From DATFVA01 sp963800255 (GTDB lineage Bacteria > Bacteroidota > Ignavibacteria > Ignavibacteriales > Ignavibacteriaceae): a stretch of DNA of 64,000 nucleotides. The stretch lies in NCBI GenBank assembly GCA_963800255.1, contig CAWDAK010000022.1, positions 62,001 to 126,000 on the forward strand, in the 5' to 3' direction. The position numbers and the translations under genes are program-made. Within the stretch, counting starts at the first letter, position 1. Each line of letters begins with the position of its first letter. Positions 36,136 through 45,916 of the stretch are shown here, in pieces. The notes beneath the pieces were generated by a model that saw nothing but the letters and a program-made list of their open reading frames with translations, was not told where the DNA came from and made no database searches.

Positions 36136-37468
36136 TTAAGATGCTAATGAGTCAACTGATTTTTTTATCGCTGTTATTTTACCTGAACAGAATGAACCGG
36201 CTGATTCAGTGATTTCTACAGATGATAATGTGTTGACTAGTTCCGCATTGTAGGGAACCGATACTCTTACATAGTTTGATGAAAATCCTTTCATCATACC
36301 ATCGTGATTTTCTGTTTCAAAGAGAACCTGAGATACCTTCCCGATATTATTATTATAGAAAAGATTTTTCTTTCTTGTGCTAAGGCTCCGGAGGATGCTG
36401 TTTCTTTTTTTCCTTTCAAACACATCAACCTGTTCAGGCATATCGCTGGCTAATGTACCGGGTCTTTCAGAATAAGTAAATACATGCAGGTAAGAGATAT
36501 CAAGGTCCCTTAAAAAATTATAAGTTGTCATGAACTCTTCTTCACTTTCCCCCGGAAAACCTACTATAACATCAACACCTATTCCTACACCAGGAAGAGC
36601 ATTATTCAGTTTATCGATGAGCCTTTTATAATCCTCAGTTTTATACCGCCGCTTCATCTGCCTTAGTATGCGGGAATTTCCGCTCTGAAGCGGGATATGG
36701 AAATGACGGCACATTTTTTCATTGGAAGCGGTAAGTTGAATGATCTCATCACTCAGCAGGTTGGGTTCTATGGAGCTGATCCTTATCCTGAATTCACCGG
36801 GAATTTCCGTCATCCTGAGCAGCAGTTGAAATAACCCGGTATCGTATTGTTTTCCATAGTCACCTACATTTACTCCTGTAAGAATAATCTCCTTATACCC
36901 TCGGTCAAGCAGGCTCTTGAAGTCTTTAATAACCAGGTCAGGTTCCATACTCCTGCTTAACCCTCGGGCTTTGGGTATAGTGCAGAAAGAACACTTATAA
37001 TCACATCCATCCTGAATCTTAAAATAAGCTCTTGTTCTGCTGTCTGCATCAGTGGAATGAGCAGGACCAAATTCATTGATCTCATCATTGGGTGACACAA
37101 AAATGCATGCAAGATCCTTCTTTTCAAATCCATCCAGGAGTCTCAAATAATTTGAATTTCTCCCGGGTGCCCAGTACAGCATCAACACCTTCTATTGCGG
37201 AAATCTCTTCAGGCCGAAGCTGTGCATAACATCCTGTAACAACTATAAAAGCTTCAGGGTTCTGACGGAGCACTCTCCTTACAAGCTGGCGGCATTCCTT
37301 TTCTGCATTTTCGGTAACTGTACAGGTATTGAAAACATATACATCAGCCTGTTCCTTGTAATCTACTATACTGAAGCCTTTTGATAGGAACTGGTTCCCT
37401 ATGGTGGATGTTTCAGAAAAATTTAATTTACATCCCAGGGTATGTAAGGCTGCTTTTTTCACATTCAC
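36136..37468 (-). CDS. mtaB: tRNA N6-threonylcarbamoyladenosine methylthiotransferase, frameshifted
   Basis: The N-terminal UPF0004 domain ('HTLGCKLNFSET', 'VFNTCTVTENAEKECRQ', 'VVTGCYAQLRPEEI') is read from 37468 to about 37141; the radical SAM domain with the CxxxCxxC cluster 'GCDYKCSFCTIPKARG', 'GVNVGDYG', 'PLQSGNSRILRQMKRRY' and the TRAM-like tail continue one base out of frame to 36136. Removing the base at 37141 joins 'KFKLFE' to 'LLDGFEKK' and gives 443 aa, normal for MtaB. It adds a methylthio group to t6A37 of ANN-decoding tRNAs. All three N-terminal and three SAM cysteines are intact. Confidence 0.88.
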
Positions 37469-37487
37469 TTTGCTTTGTTTAAAATTA

Positions 37488-37515
37488 AAAGAGCGGGAGG
37501 TTAATCCCGCTCTTT
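37488..37515 (-). terminator. Rho-independent terminator after rpsA
   Basis: An 11-bp stem AAAGAGCGGGA / TCCCGCTCTTT (37488-37498 with 37505-37515) with a 6-nt loop. On the minus strand it ends in TTT then TAATTTT. It lies 19 bp past the rpsA stop and separates it from mtaB. Confidence 0.85.
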
Positions 37516-37534
37516 AATAATCCGGGAATTCTGT

Positions 37535-39355
37535 TTAGGAATTTCCCTGCTGATTCGAACGCTGATCGTCAGGAAGCTCAAAGATCGGGAAATCGGAGGT
37601 GTCAATGGCACCGGTTTCAGCATTCATCACCTCTTCAACAGAAACTCTTTCAAGTTTATGCTTATCAAGGTATTCTCTTATTTCCTGTTCTGATTTTTCC
37701 TTCAACGCGGCAATTGCACTGAGAACAATTTTCTTATTCTCTTTATCAAATTCAATAACCTTCAAAGGAATGTCATCGTCGACAGGGAAGTGATTAGCAA
37801 TATTTTTTATTTTATTAGTTGCCAGTTGATTTGTCGGTACAAAACCGTCAACTTTTTCCGGCAGTTCAGCTATAAGGCCTTTTTCAATAATTCTTACAAC
37901 TTTACCCATGGTGATGGTTCCGACGTTGTAGACTTTTTCGAAATTGTTCCATGGATTCTCTTCGACTTGTTTGTGACCAAGAGATATTTTCCGCTGATCA
38001 ACATCAACTCCAAGAACTATTACATCAAGCCTTTCGCCTTTTTTAACAACTTCACCGGGGTGGCGTATTTTTTTAGTCCAGCTCAAGTCTGAAATATGAA
38101 CCAGTCCGTCAACTCCGGGCTCAAGCTCAACAAATACTCCGAAGTTTGTCAGGTTTCTGGCAATACCTGAATGCTGTGAGCCTACAGGATATTTCTGCAT
38201 AAGAGATTCCCATGGATCCGGCTCAAGCTGCTTAATGCCGAGAGAAATTTTCTTTTCTTCTTTATCGAGACTAAGGATAACAGCTTCAATGATCTGTCCC
38301 ATAGCTACAACCTGTGAAGGATGCTTTATGTGCTGTGTCCAGCTCATTTCTGAGTTATGAATTAAACCTTCAATTCCTTTTTCAATCTCAATGAAAGCGC
38401 CGTAATCTGTAAGAGAAACAACTCTTCCAGAAACCTTGTCGCCGACTTTATATTTTTCTTCAATATTTTCCCATGGATGGGGAAGAAGTTTCTTAAGACT
38501 TAAGGATATTCTCTTTTTCTCTTCATCAAAGTCGGTAACAACCACCTTAATAGTCTGATCAAGTTTAACAACTTCATTAGGATGATTGATTCTGCCCCAG
38601 CTGAGATCGGTTATATGAATTAAACCGTCAACGCCGCCAAGATCAACGAATACACCAAAGTCGGTAATTGCTTTAGCGGTACCTTCAAGTATCTGGCCTC
38701 TTTCAAGGCTCTCGAGGATGGCATTCCTCTGGTCTGCAATTTCTTCTTCAACAAGTACTTTGTGTGAAACAACAACGTTTTCTGTAGGGATATTTACCTT
38801 CACAACCTTGAAGTCCATTGTCTGTCCGACGAAAGCATCAAAATCTCTGATTGGACGAATGTCGATCTGTGAACCCGGCAGGAATGCTTCCATTCCCATA
38901 AGATCTACAACCATACCGCCCTTAATACGTTTTATAATCTTACCCTGCAGGATTTCACCTGTTTCGTGAGCATTTACAACCTTCTCCCATATCCTTAGGA
39001 AGTCTGCTCTCTGCTTGCTTAAGACAAGGTTTCCTTCCTGGTCTTCAACACTTTCAAGCACAACTTCAACCTCTTTGCCTATCTTGATCTCTTCATCTTC
39101 ACGGAATTCATTCTTAGGTATGGAACCTTCAGATTTGAAGCCGACATCGATAATAACATGATCACCCTGAACTCTTACGATCTTACCTTTAACAAGTTCA
39201 CCTTCTTTAACATCTCTGAAAGAGTCTGCATAAAGCCTGGCAAGAGAAAGAAATTCTTCCTGAGAATATTCTTCATTCTCAAAATTTCTTTTTGATTTTT
39301 CGTAATCTTCAGCCGTTACCATTCCTCTGGTCTTCTCTTTTGTCTCCTCGGACAT
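37535..39355 (-). CDS. rpsA: 30S ribosomal protein S1
   Basis: 606 aa with six S1 RNA-binding domains in tandem, starting near residues 55, 140, 225, 310, 395 and 485; each has the 'G-x-V-x-x-I/L-x-x-G-x-x-V' pattern, for example 'GTAKAITDFGVFVDLGGVDG' and 'GRVVSLTDYGAFIEIEKG'. S1 recruits mRNA to the 30S subunit. The order dnaX-cmk-rpsA on one strand includes the common cmk-rpsA pairing. The acidic, Gln/Ser-rich C-terminus is normal for this lineage. Confidence 0.97.
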   Translation of the reverse strand: MSEETKEKTRGMVTAEDYEKSKRNFENEEYSQEEFLSLARLYADSFRDVKEGELVKGKIVRVQGDHVIIDVGFKSEGSIPKNEFREDEEIKIGKEVEVVLESVEDQEGNLVLSKQRADFLRIWEKVVNAHETGEILQGKIIKRIKGGMVVDLMGMEAFLPGSQIDIRPIRDFDAFVGQTMDFKVVKVNIPTENVVVSHKVLVEEEIADQRNAILESLERGQILEGTAKAITDFGVFVDLGGVDGLIHITDLSWGRINHPNEVVKLDQTIKVVVTDFDEEKKRISLSLKKLLPHPWENIEEKYKVGDKVSGRVVSLTDYGAFIEIEKGIEGLIHNSEMSWTQHIKHPSQVVAMGQIIEAVILSLDKEEKKISLGIKQLEPDPWESLMQKYPVGSQHSGIARNLTNFGVFVELEPGVDGLVHISDLSWTKKIRHPGEVVKKGERLDVIVLGVDVDQRKISLGHKQVEENPWNNFEKVYNVGTITMGKVVRIIEKGLIAELPEKVDGFVPTNQLATNKIKNIANHFPVDDDIPLKVIEFDKENKKIVLSAIAALKEKSEQEIREYLDKHKLERVSVEEVMNAETGAIDTSDFPIFELPDDQRSNQQGNS

Positions 39356-39366
39356 TAATCCTCCTG
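39356..39366 (-). promoter_or_regulatory. Shine-Dalgarno of rpsA
   Basis: On the minus strand AGGAGGAT lies about 4 bases before the rpsA ATG. It is one of the strongest ribosome binding sites in the window and fits a highly expressed ribosomal protein gene. Confidence 0.7.
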
Positions 39367-39447
39367 AAATAAATAATTTTCTGCAGCTGAATGTTCCAAG
39401 TCATCTGAATGAACACGTCTGCAAATATTTAATTTAACATAATTTGA

Positions 39448-40137
39448 TTATGATGACTTAAAAAAATTTTCTTTCTTCTTCTTAACTTCTTCAAGAATAA
39501 GCTGAACCTGTTCTTCAATCGTTACAGCCGAAGTGTCTATTTCAACGGCATCTGCGGCTTTAAGGAGGGGACTAACCTCCCTGGTGGAATCAATCCTGTC
39601 ACGCTGTTCCAGGTTCTCTCTTATATTTTCAATAGGAATATCTTTCCCGCTGCTCATATACTCTTTTGTTCTTCTGTCAACCCGCTGATCTATGGTAGCG
39701 GTTAAAAATATTTTTACATCGGCATCCGGAAAAACAATTGTACCTATGTCCCGGCCTTCCATTACTATTCCTCTGTTGCTGGCCGCATATTCTTTCTGCT
39801 TATTTACCAGCGCTTTTCTTACACCTTTAATCTTGCTTACATTACTAACTTTGGAATTTACCTCATACGATCTTATTTCTTCGGTTATATCTGTTCCGTC
39901 TGCAATAACCCTGGTAAATCCATCTTCAAAATCCAGCTTTATATCAATTGATTCAGCAAGCCTGGTAATATCTTCTTCAGATTCCAATTTTTTTTTTAGA
40001 GACAAAAAAGTAACAGCTCTGTACATAGCTCCTGTGTCTATGTATAAGTAGCCAAGCTTCTGTGCAACAAGCCTGGCAGAAGTGCTTTTACCACTTCCTG
40101 CGGGACCATCTATTGCGACAATTAAATTTTTGGCCAT
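39448..40137 (-). CDS. cmk: Cytidylate kinase
   Basis: 229 aa. The P-loop is 'AIDGPAGSGKSTSARLVA' (9-26), then 'YIDTGAMYRAVTFL', 'VMEGRDIGTIVFPDAD' and 'RDRIDSTREVSPL', all diagnostic for CMP kinase. It phosphorylates CMP and dCMP. Located 92 bp upstream of rpsA, a pairing conserved across many bacteria. Confidence 0.96.
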   Translation of the reverse strand: MAKNLIVAIDGPAGSGKSTSARLVAQKLGYLYIDTGAMYRAVTFLSLKKKLESEEDITRLAESIDIKLDFEDGFTRVIADGTDITEEIRSYEVNSKVSNVSKIKGVRKALVNKQKEYAASNRGIVMEGRDIGTIVFPDADVKIFLTATIDQRVDRRTKEYMSSGKDIPIENIRENLEQRDRIDSTREVSPLLKAADAVEIDTSAVTIEEQVQLILEEVKKKKENFFKSS

Positions 40138-40228
40138 TTACTAAAATACAAATAATCATAATATTTATCAAAAAAGATAAAGCAGGAAATAAGAGAAGAA
40201 ATGATGAATTCGGCTTGTTTTGGATGGT

Positions 40229-41866
40229 TTACTCTAAGATTTCACCTCCCAATCCGGTTATAATTGCATTAACATAGGGGTCATCGCTTCTATCAATCTC
40301 TTTCGTAATTTTCAAATGCTTTTCTTCTTTACCTGTATCTAACCCGGGCTTCACCACAAAGTTCAGTTTTTTTCCAAAATATTCCAGGGTTTTTTTCGCA
40401 ATATAGGGTTTGTCATTTTCAACTATGCCTGGAGCATGAGAATTTGATGAAATAATTTCGAGATTATTTCCCTGGAGATCAGATACTTCTACAGTGTTAA
40501 GGAAAGGTCCGAAAATCAGGGCTTTTTCCGTCATAACCAAATCAATAAACCCATCCCATTTAGATTTGATAAATTCAAGCGTTAAAGTTGAAGGGGATTC
40601 AGTCTGGGGTAAATTTTTCACGGTTAACGGCTGCTTCGCAGTGTGTCTGACAGTTGTATTCCGGACGGCAGAGGCTGATTTTTCAGGATAATCGATTTTG
40701 AGGGTGGGGGATTCTGTGTTCTTTACTTCAGGACTTTTTTTTTCACCCAGTCCGTTTATTAATCCGGAAATTGTAGCAGATTTTTCCAGCCCTATAAGAT
40801 GGCTCAGCGATATCTCAACTTTAAGCTTCTGGTTCTGAGAATACCTTAGCTCCTGCCTTGTTTTATTAAGGAAGTTCAAAAGTCTCAGCATATCTCCTTC
40901 TGAAAAACTGTCCAGATAGTTAATATACTTCTTCCGGTATACTTCAGCTGTTTCAATAAGTTCAGTTCTCCCTGTAAGGATTACAGTTAGGATATTCCTG
41001 AAATGTTCAGTAAGACCATCAATAAAATCTACAAAGTCCCAGCCGTTTTCATAAAGTATCCTGGTAACTTCAAAAACTGTTCTGAAATTTTTCTCAAGCA
41101 CTGCATCAGATATCATAAAGAACAATTCGTCATCAACAAGGTTCAACATATGAGATACAGTTACGGCATCTATCTTATTCCCGCAGAATGAAACCACCTG
41201 GTCGAAATAGCTTTCCGCGTCCCTCAATGCACCGTCAGCTTTACGGGCTATTATGGTAAGAGTTTTATCATCAATCTCTATCTCTTCCTCTTTTGCTATT
41301 CTGCCTAGCAGTTCTTTGATGGTGTTCATCTGGATTCTTCTGAAATCAAACCTCTGACACCTTGAAATAATAGTGAGAGGAACCTTATGTACGTCAGTGG
41401 TAGCGAAGATGAATATCGTATGTCCCGGGGGCTCTTCCAGCGTCTTAAGAAACGCATTAAAAGATTCGCGGGTAAGCATGTGCACTTCATCTATGATATA
41501 GACTTTGTACTTTCCCCTGGTAGGGGCATACTTTACTGATTCTCTTAAAGTTCTGATCTCATCAATCCCCCTGTTGGTAGCACCGTCGATCTCAATAATA
41601 TCCAGCGATTGTGAATTGAGGATTGATCTGCACATTTCACATTCGTTGCATGGTCCATCTTCCTTCGGGTTCTGGCAGTTGAGGGTTTTTGCAAGTATAC
41701 GTGCTGTTGTAGTTTTGCCTACGCCGCGGGGACCTGTAAACAGGTAGGCGTGTGCAATACGGTTCATCCTGATTGCATTTTTCAGTGTCGCAGTTATATG
41801 TTCCTGTCCTACAACTTCACTGAATTTTTGGGGTCGCCATTTTCTTGCTGTTACTATATAAGCCAT
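40229..41866 (-). CDS. dnaX: DNA polymerase III gamma/tau subunit
   Basis: 545 aa. AAA+ domain with Walker A 'GPRGVGKTTTARILA' (45-59), a four-Cys zinc module ('LNCQNPKEDGPCNECEMC'), Walker B 'YIIDEVHML', 'LKTLEEPPGHTIFIFATT' and sensor 'SRCQRFDFRR'. Domain III runs to about residue 370, and the remaining 170 residues are the divergent tau-specific part. It loads the sliding clamp and links the two polymerases. A nine-A tract at codons 375-378 probably allows production of a 379-residue gamma form (see separate entry). Located downstream of msrC. Confidence 0.96.
   Translation of the reverse strand: MAYIVTARKWRPQKFSEVVGQEHITATLKNAIRMNRIAHAYLFTGPRGVGKTTTARILAKTLNCQNPKEDGPCNECEMCRSILNSQSLDIIEIDGATNRGIDEIRTLRESVKYAPTRGKYKVYIIDEVHMLTRESFNAFLKTLEEPPGHTIFIFATTDVHKVPLTIISRCQRFDFRRIQMNTIKELLGRIAKEEEIEIDDKTLTIIARKADGALRDAESYFDQVVSFCGNKIDAVTVSHMLNLVDDELFFMISDAVLEKNFRTVFEVTRILYENGWDFVDFIDGLTEHFRNILTVILTGRTELIETAEVYRKKYINYLDSFSEGDMLRLLNFLNKTRQELRYSQNQKLKVEISLSHLIGLEKSATISGLINGLGEKKSPEVKNTESPTLKIDYPEKSASAVRNTTVRHTAKQPLTVKNLPQTESPSTLTLEFIKSKWDGFIDLVMTEKALIFGPFLNTVEVSDLQGNNLEIISSNSHAPGIVENDKPYIAKKTLEYFGKKLNFVVKPGLDTGKEEKHLKITKEIDRSDDPYVNAIITGLGGEILE
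40735..40743 (-). other. Nine-A slippery tract in dnaX (putative tau/gamma switch)
   Basis: On the coding strand GGT-GAA-AAA-AAA-AGT contains nine consecutive A at codons 375-378. One extra A, or a -1 ribosomal shift, reads GAA-AAA-AAA-AAG-TCC-TGA and stops after residue 379. One A fewer reads AAA-AAA-GTC-CTG-AAG-TAA and stops three codons later. The position, just after domain III, is where gamma ends in other bacteria. Confidence 0.6.
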
Positions 41867-41895
41867 CAGGGTGATAAAGTTATTTAATTATGATT

Positions 41896-42384
41896 CTAAA
41901 TTATTTCAGAGGAAAGAAAACTGCAATATTCTTCTAAATATTTCTGATCTAATTTGTTAAATGATCCGGTGTTCCTGCTGTCAAGATCAAGAACACCGTA
42001 CAATTCATTTCCTTTTAAAATCGGAATAACAATCTCTGATCTGGATTCAGGATCGCATGCTATATGTCCCGGAAACAGGTCTACATCTTCAACTATTAAA
42101 GTCTCTCTGGTTTCCGCGGCTGTACCGCATACCCCTTTGCCTAACTCAATAACCGTGCATGCAACCTTTCCCTGGAAGGGACCGAGATACAATTTTTTCC
42201 CGTCGTAGAGATAAAAACCTACCCAGCTTATTCTATCGAAAGTCTGTTTCAGAGCTGCGGTAAAATTCGAGAGGTTAGATAAAATATTTTCTTCCTTATT
42301 CAGCAGTGCTTTCAGCTGTTTACTTAGTAGCCGGTACTTTTCTTCTATAGAGAGTTCATTATTTATAACCAGTGTTTCTGACAT
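41896..42384 (-). CDS. msrC: Free methionine-R-sulfoxide reductase (GAF domain)
   Basis: 162 aa, one GAF domain. Three cysteines, C76 in 'VACTVIE', C86 in 'GVCGTAA' and C110 in 'HIACDPES', have exactly the spacing (10 and 24 residues) of the catalytic set in the characterised fRMsr enzymes. It reduces free methionine-(R)-sulfoxide, using thioredoxin for recycling. The start ATG shares one base with the lon stop (TAATG), so the two genes are translationally coupled, placing oxidative and proteotoxic stress functions together. Confidence 0.92.
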   Translation of the reverse strand: MSETLVINNELSIEEKYRLLSKQLKALLNKEENILSNLSNFTAALKQTFDRISWVGFYLYDGKKLYLGPFQGKVACTVIELGKGVCGTAAETRETLIVEDVDLFPGHIACDPESRSEIVIPILKGNELYGVLDLDSRNTGSFNKLDQKYLEEYCSFLSSEII

Positions 42385-44840
42385 TATCTCTTCTTTTTAG
42401 CTGATGCACGGGTAGTTTTCTTCTTTTCTGTTTTTTTCGCCGGCTTTTTTATATCCGGGAATACGTAAGGTATAGCATCCTCAATGTGTTCGAGAGTAAT
42501 TATCTCCAGTCCCTCTTTAACTTCATTGGGGATCTCTTTAAGATCAATTTCATTATCCTTGGGAATTAGAACTCTTTTAATATTATTTCTCTTTGCAGCA
42601 AGAAGCTTCTCGTTCAAACCTCCAATTGGCAGTACATTTCCACGAAGAGTAATTTCGCCTGTCATCGCAACTGCGTTAGTTGCTGGTTTACCGCTTACAG
42701 CTGATAAAAGAGCCATGGACATTGTAATACCCGCTGAAGGGCCGTCTTTTGGAATTGCTCCTTCAGGCAGATGAATGTGAACTTCTTTACCTTTAAAAAA
42801 GTCGGGATTAAGACCAAGCTTCTTTGCATTTGAACGGATATAACTTAAAGCGGCCTGGGCAGATTCTTTCATTACGTTTCCAAGCTGCCCTGTAAGTGTA
42901 AGTCGTTCTGCGCCTTTCATTATCGTAACGTCAACGCTCAGAAGTTCGCCGCCTACGCTTGTCCATGCCAGACCGGTTACGCTGCCAATTCTTTTCTCAG
43001 AAATATGCTTCTGATGCCTGTAGCGGGGAACTTTCAGGTAATCTTCTACTTTATTCTCATCTACAATGAAGCTTGGCTTCTGGGATTTAGCCTTGCCGTT
43101 TGACGATTCGCTCAATACTATATCCCGCGCAAGCTTACGGCATACCGAAGCAATTTCTCTTTCAAGGTTTCTCACTCCCGCTTCGCGTGTATACTCCGTA
43201 ATAATTTTATGAATAGCTTCATCTTTGAACTCTACATGTTTGTTTACCAGTCCATGCGCTTCAAGTTGTTTAGGGAGAATATGCCTTTTAGCAATTTCAA
43301 CCTTATCGTGCTCAAGGTAACCCGGGAGTTCTATTATCTCCATTCTGTCCTGCAGGGGCAGGGGAATGTTATACCTGACGTTAGCAGTAGTAATAAACAT
43401 TACCTGAGAAAGATCATAATCCACTTCAAGATAGTGATCATTAAACGTATGGTTCTGTTCGGGATCGAGAACCTCCAGCATAGCTGAAGAAGGGTCGCCG
43501 CGGAAATCCATACTCATCTTATCAATTTCATCCAGAAGCATTACAGGATTTATTGTTCCTGCTTTCTTCATCGACTGAACGATCTTACCGGGCATAGAAC
43601 CGATATAGGTTCTCCTGTGGCCTCTGATTTCGGCTTCATCCCTGATGCCTCCGAGACTTATCCTTACGAACTTCCTTCCCAACGCTCTTGCAATAGACTT
43701 GCCCAGTGAAGTTTTTCCTACTCCCGGAGGTCCTACAAAACAAAGAATCTGACCTCGCATATGCTTAACAAGGTTGAGTACAGCAATATGTTCTATTATT
43801 CTTTCCTTGGGTTTTTCAAGAGCAAAATGATCTACATCCAGAATTTTTCTAACGTGCTTGATGTCAAGCTTATCTTTTGTTCTCTTGGTCCATGGAACCT
43901 CGGAAAGCCACTCGAGATAATTTCTTATAACTGTGGATTCAGGCGACATCGGGGGAGTTTTCCTAAGTTTAGTTAGTTCCTCAATAGCTTTCGTCTCCGC
44001 TTCCTTGGTCATCTTTGCTTTTTTGATCTGTTTCCGCAGCTTCGCAATTTCAGGAGAGGTATCTTCATCTTCGCCTAGCTCATCCTGCAGGATCTTAATC
44101 TGTTCCTGGATGATAAACTTTCTCTGGGTCTTGGCTATATTCTCCTGAACCTTGCTGTCGATTTCCTTTTCAATTTTCAGTATATCAATCTCTGAGTTGA
44201 GGATTTTTATTACTTCGTAAAACTGTTCTTTAAGCGTAAACTTCTGGATAACTGACTGTTTAACATCCATAGCCTGGTTAATATTGGCTGCTACGTAAAA
44301 CAGTTTTCTGTCAGGTTCTTCAATATTTTCAAAAGCTGTTACCGTCTCATTCGGAATATTACGACTTATTTTTACATACTCCTTGAACAATTGCGACATC
44401 TGCCTTACCAGCGCATTCATTTCATGGTCATTATGCACAATAGGAATAATAACCTCAATCTTCGCTTCAAAAAAGTTCTGATTATTGGTAAATTCTTTGA
44501 TCTTTCCCTGCAGCAATCCGTCAACAAGTATCTTCATCAGTCCATTGGGAAGCTTCAATATCTGAACAATCTTAGCTATTGTTCCTTCCCTGTAAATATC
44601 CTCCTTTTTAGGGTCTTCTATATTTGATTTTTTCTGAGTAGCAAGGAAAATATATTTAGTATTTTCGAGCGCAAAATTGGCAGCACGTATTGATTGTTCC
44701 CGTCCCACGAGGACCGGAAATATCATATATGGAAATATTACTATATCTCTCAAAGGTAGAACGGGCAGAATCTCCGGCATACTTTCTACAATCGAATGAT
44801 CTCCTGATTCAGAAATTTCAATCTGATCCATTTTCTTCAA
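42384..44840 (-). CDS. lon: ATP-dependent protease Lon
   Basis: 818 aa, LonA type. N-terminal substrate domain ('LPVLPLRDIVIFPYMIFPV'), AAA+ module with Walker A 'GPPGVGKTSLGKSIA' and 'PVMLLDEIDKM', and the peptidase domain with the serine in 'PKDGPSAGITM' and the lysine in 'GLNEKLLAAKR'. The Lys-rich C-terminal tail ('KKTEKKKTTRASAKKKR') is unusual but common in this lineage. It degrades damaged and regulatory proteins. A ribosome binding site 'aaggagtt' lies about 10 bases upstream of the ATG. No CIRCE element was seen ahead of it. Confidence 0.97.
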   Translation of the reverse strand: MKKMDQIEISESGDHSIVESMPEILPVLPLRDIVIFPYMIFPVLVGREQSIRAANFALENTKYIFLATQKKSNIEDPKKEDIYREGTIAKIVQILKLPNGLMKILVDGLLQGKIKEFTNNQNFFEAKIEVIIPIVHNDHEMNALVRQMSQLFKEYVKISRNIPNETVTAFENIEEPDRKLFYVAANINQAMDVKQSVIQKFTLKEQFYEVIKILNSEIDILKIEKEIDSKVQENIAKTQRKFIIQEQIKILQDELGEDEDTSPEIAKLRKQIKKAKMTKEAETKAIEELTKLRKTPPMSPESTVIRNYLEWLSEVPWTKRTKDKLDIKHVRKILDVDHFALEKPKERIIEHIAVLNLVKHMRGQILCFVGPPGVGKTSLGKSIARALGRKFVRISLGGIRDEAEIRGHRRTYIGSMPGKIVQSMKKAGTINPVMLLDEIDKMSMDFRGDPSSAMLEVLDPEQNHTFNDHYLEVDYDLSQVMFITTANVRYNIPLPLQDRMEIIELPGYLEHDKVEIAKRHILPKQLEAHGLVNKHVEFKDEAIHKIITEYTREAGVRNLEREIASVCRKLARDIVLSESSNGKAKSQKPSFIVDENKVEDYLKVPRYRHQKHISEKRIGSVTGLAWTSVGGELLSVDVTIMKGAERLTLTGQLGNVMKESAQAALSYIRSNAKKLGLNPDFFKGKEVHIHLPEGAIPKDGPSAGITMSMALLSAVSGKPATNAVAMTGEITLRGNVLPIGGLNEKLLAAKRNNIKRVLIPKDNEIDLKEIPNEVKEGLEIITLEHIEDAIPYVFPDIKKPAKKTEKKKTTRASAKKKR

Positions 44841-45114
44841 GGTAAACTCCTTCTTTTCAAATTCAATTCAAGGAGAATAATATACCAAAATGGAGATGGC
44901 CTATCAAGGAACTTAAAATGACATTTGTGTGATTACTTCCCGAATTCCCGTTTTCTCTGACGCTAATAAGATTATCCAGCCAAGCTAAGCTAAGCCATAA
45001 TACAGCAGAATAAGATCTCCTGCAATCAGGTGAATACGCGGAAACGGTTAATTGAGGTAGCAACACAGTAAATACCTGCTCATTTTTATATATTTGCTTA
45101 AAAAAAAGGATAAA

Positions 45115-45879
45115 ATGTTAAAGGATATAATACAGATTTCTCATGAAGCCGGGGAAATAGTTAGAGAAGGTTTCGGCAAAAACTTCAACATAGAGTATAA
45201 AACCAATGAATCAAACCTTGTTACTGATATCGATAAGGCTTCGGAGAAACACATAAAAGAATTTATTGCGAAAAAATACCCTTCGCATAGTATACTGGCT
45301 GAGGAGGGAGGGGAAACCAATAACGATTCCGAATATTTATGGGTTGTTGATCCGATAGATGGTACAACTAATTTTGCACACGGACTACCGATTTTTTCGA
45401 TTTCGATAGGACTCCAGCGGAACGGCAAAACTATTGCCGGTGTCGTTTATGATGTTATGCAGGATATTACATATTCGGCTGAAAAGGGCGGTGGTGCTTA
45501 TGCAAACTCTAAGAAAATAAAAGTTAGTGGAAATGATAAGCTGGCCCGCAGTGTACTGGTGACGGGTTTTCCTTATAACATATCCGATAACCCGGAGAAT
45601 GCACTTGAAAAATTTGCAGCACTTACGAAAGCATCACGTGGTATACGGCGTCTTGGTTCAGCAGCCATCGACTTTTGCTATGTAGCGAATGGAGTATTCG
45701 ACGGTTTCTGGGAAGTTTATCTTCATCCCTGGGATATTTGTGCCGGTATACTATTAGTTGAAGAGGCAGGCGGAATGGTTACCGGATTTAATGGAGAAGA
45801 AATTGATATCTATACAAAAAGGATTCTTGCAACCAACGGTCATATTCACGACAGGATGAAAGAGTTCCTTAGTAAATAA
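45115..45879 (+). CDS. suhB: Inositol-1-monophosphatase family phosphatase
   Basis: 254 aa from ATG 45115, preceded by 'aaaggataaa'; a TTG at 45094 would add seven Lys-rich residues. Metal-binding motifs are 'ILAEEGGE', 'DPIDGTTNFAHG' and 'WDICAGILLVEEAGG', the classic IMPase set. It removes phosphate from inositol-1-phosphate or related sugar phosphates; SuhB also acts in rRNA transcription in E. coli. Convergent with the fadD-type gene, 37 bp apart. Confidence 0.93.
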   Translation: MLKDIIQISHEAGEIVREGFGKNFNIEYKTNESNLVTDIDKASEKHIKEFIAKKYPSHSILAEEGGETNNDSEYLWVVDPIDGTTNFAHGLPIFSISIGLQRNGKTIAGVVYDVMQDITYSAEKGGGAYANSKKIKVSGNDKLARSVLVTGFPYNISDNPENALEKFAALTKASRGIRRLGSAAIDFCYVANGVFDGFWEVYLHPWDICAGILLVEEAGGMVTGFNGEEIDIYTKRILATNGHIHDRMKEFLSK

Positions 45880-45916
45880 CGGGCGCAGCGGAAAAAAGTT
45901 ATTTGGTTCCTCCCGT

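Noticed and set aside
44863..45066. 67-codon minus-strand frame upstream of lon
   Set aside because: No ribosome binding site or recognisable motif; it fills the lon leader region and its composition looks non-coding.
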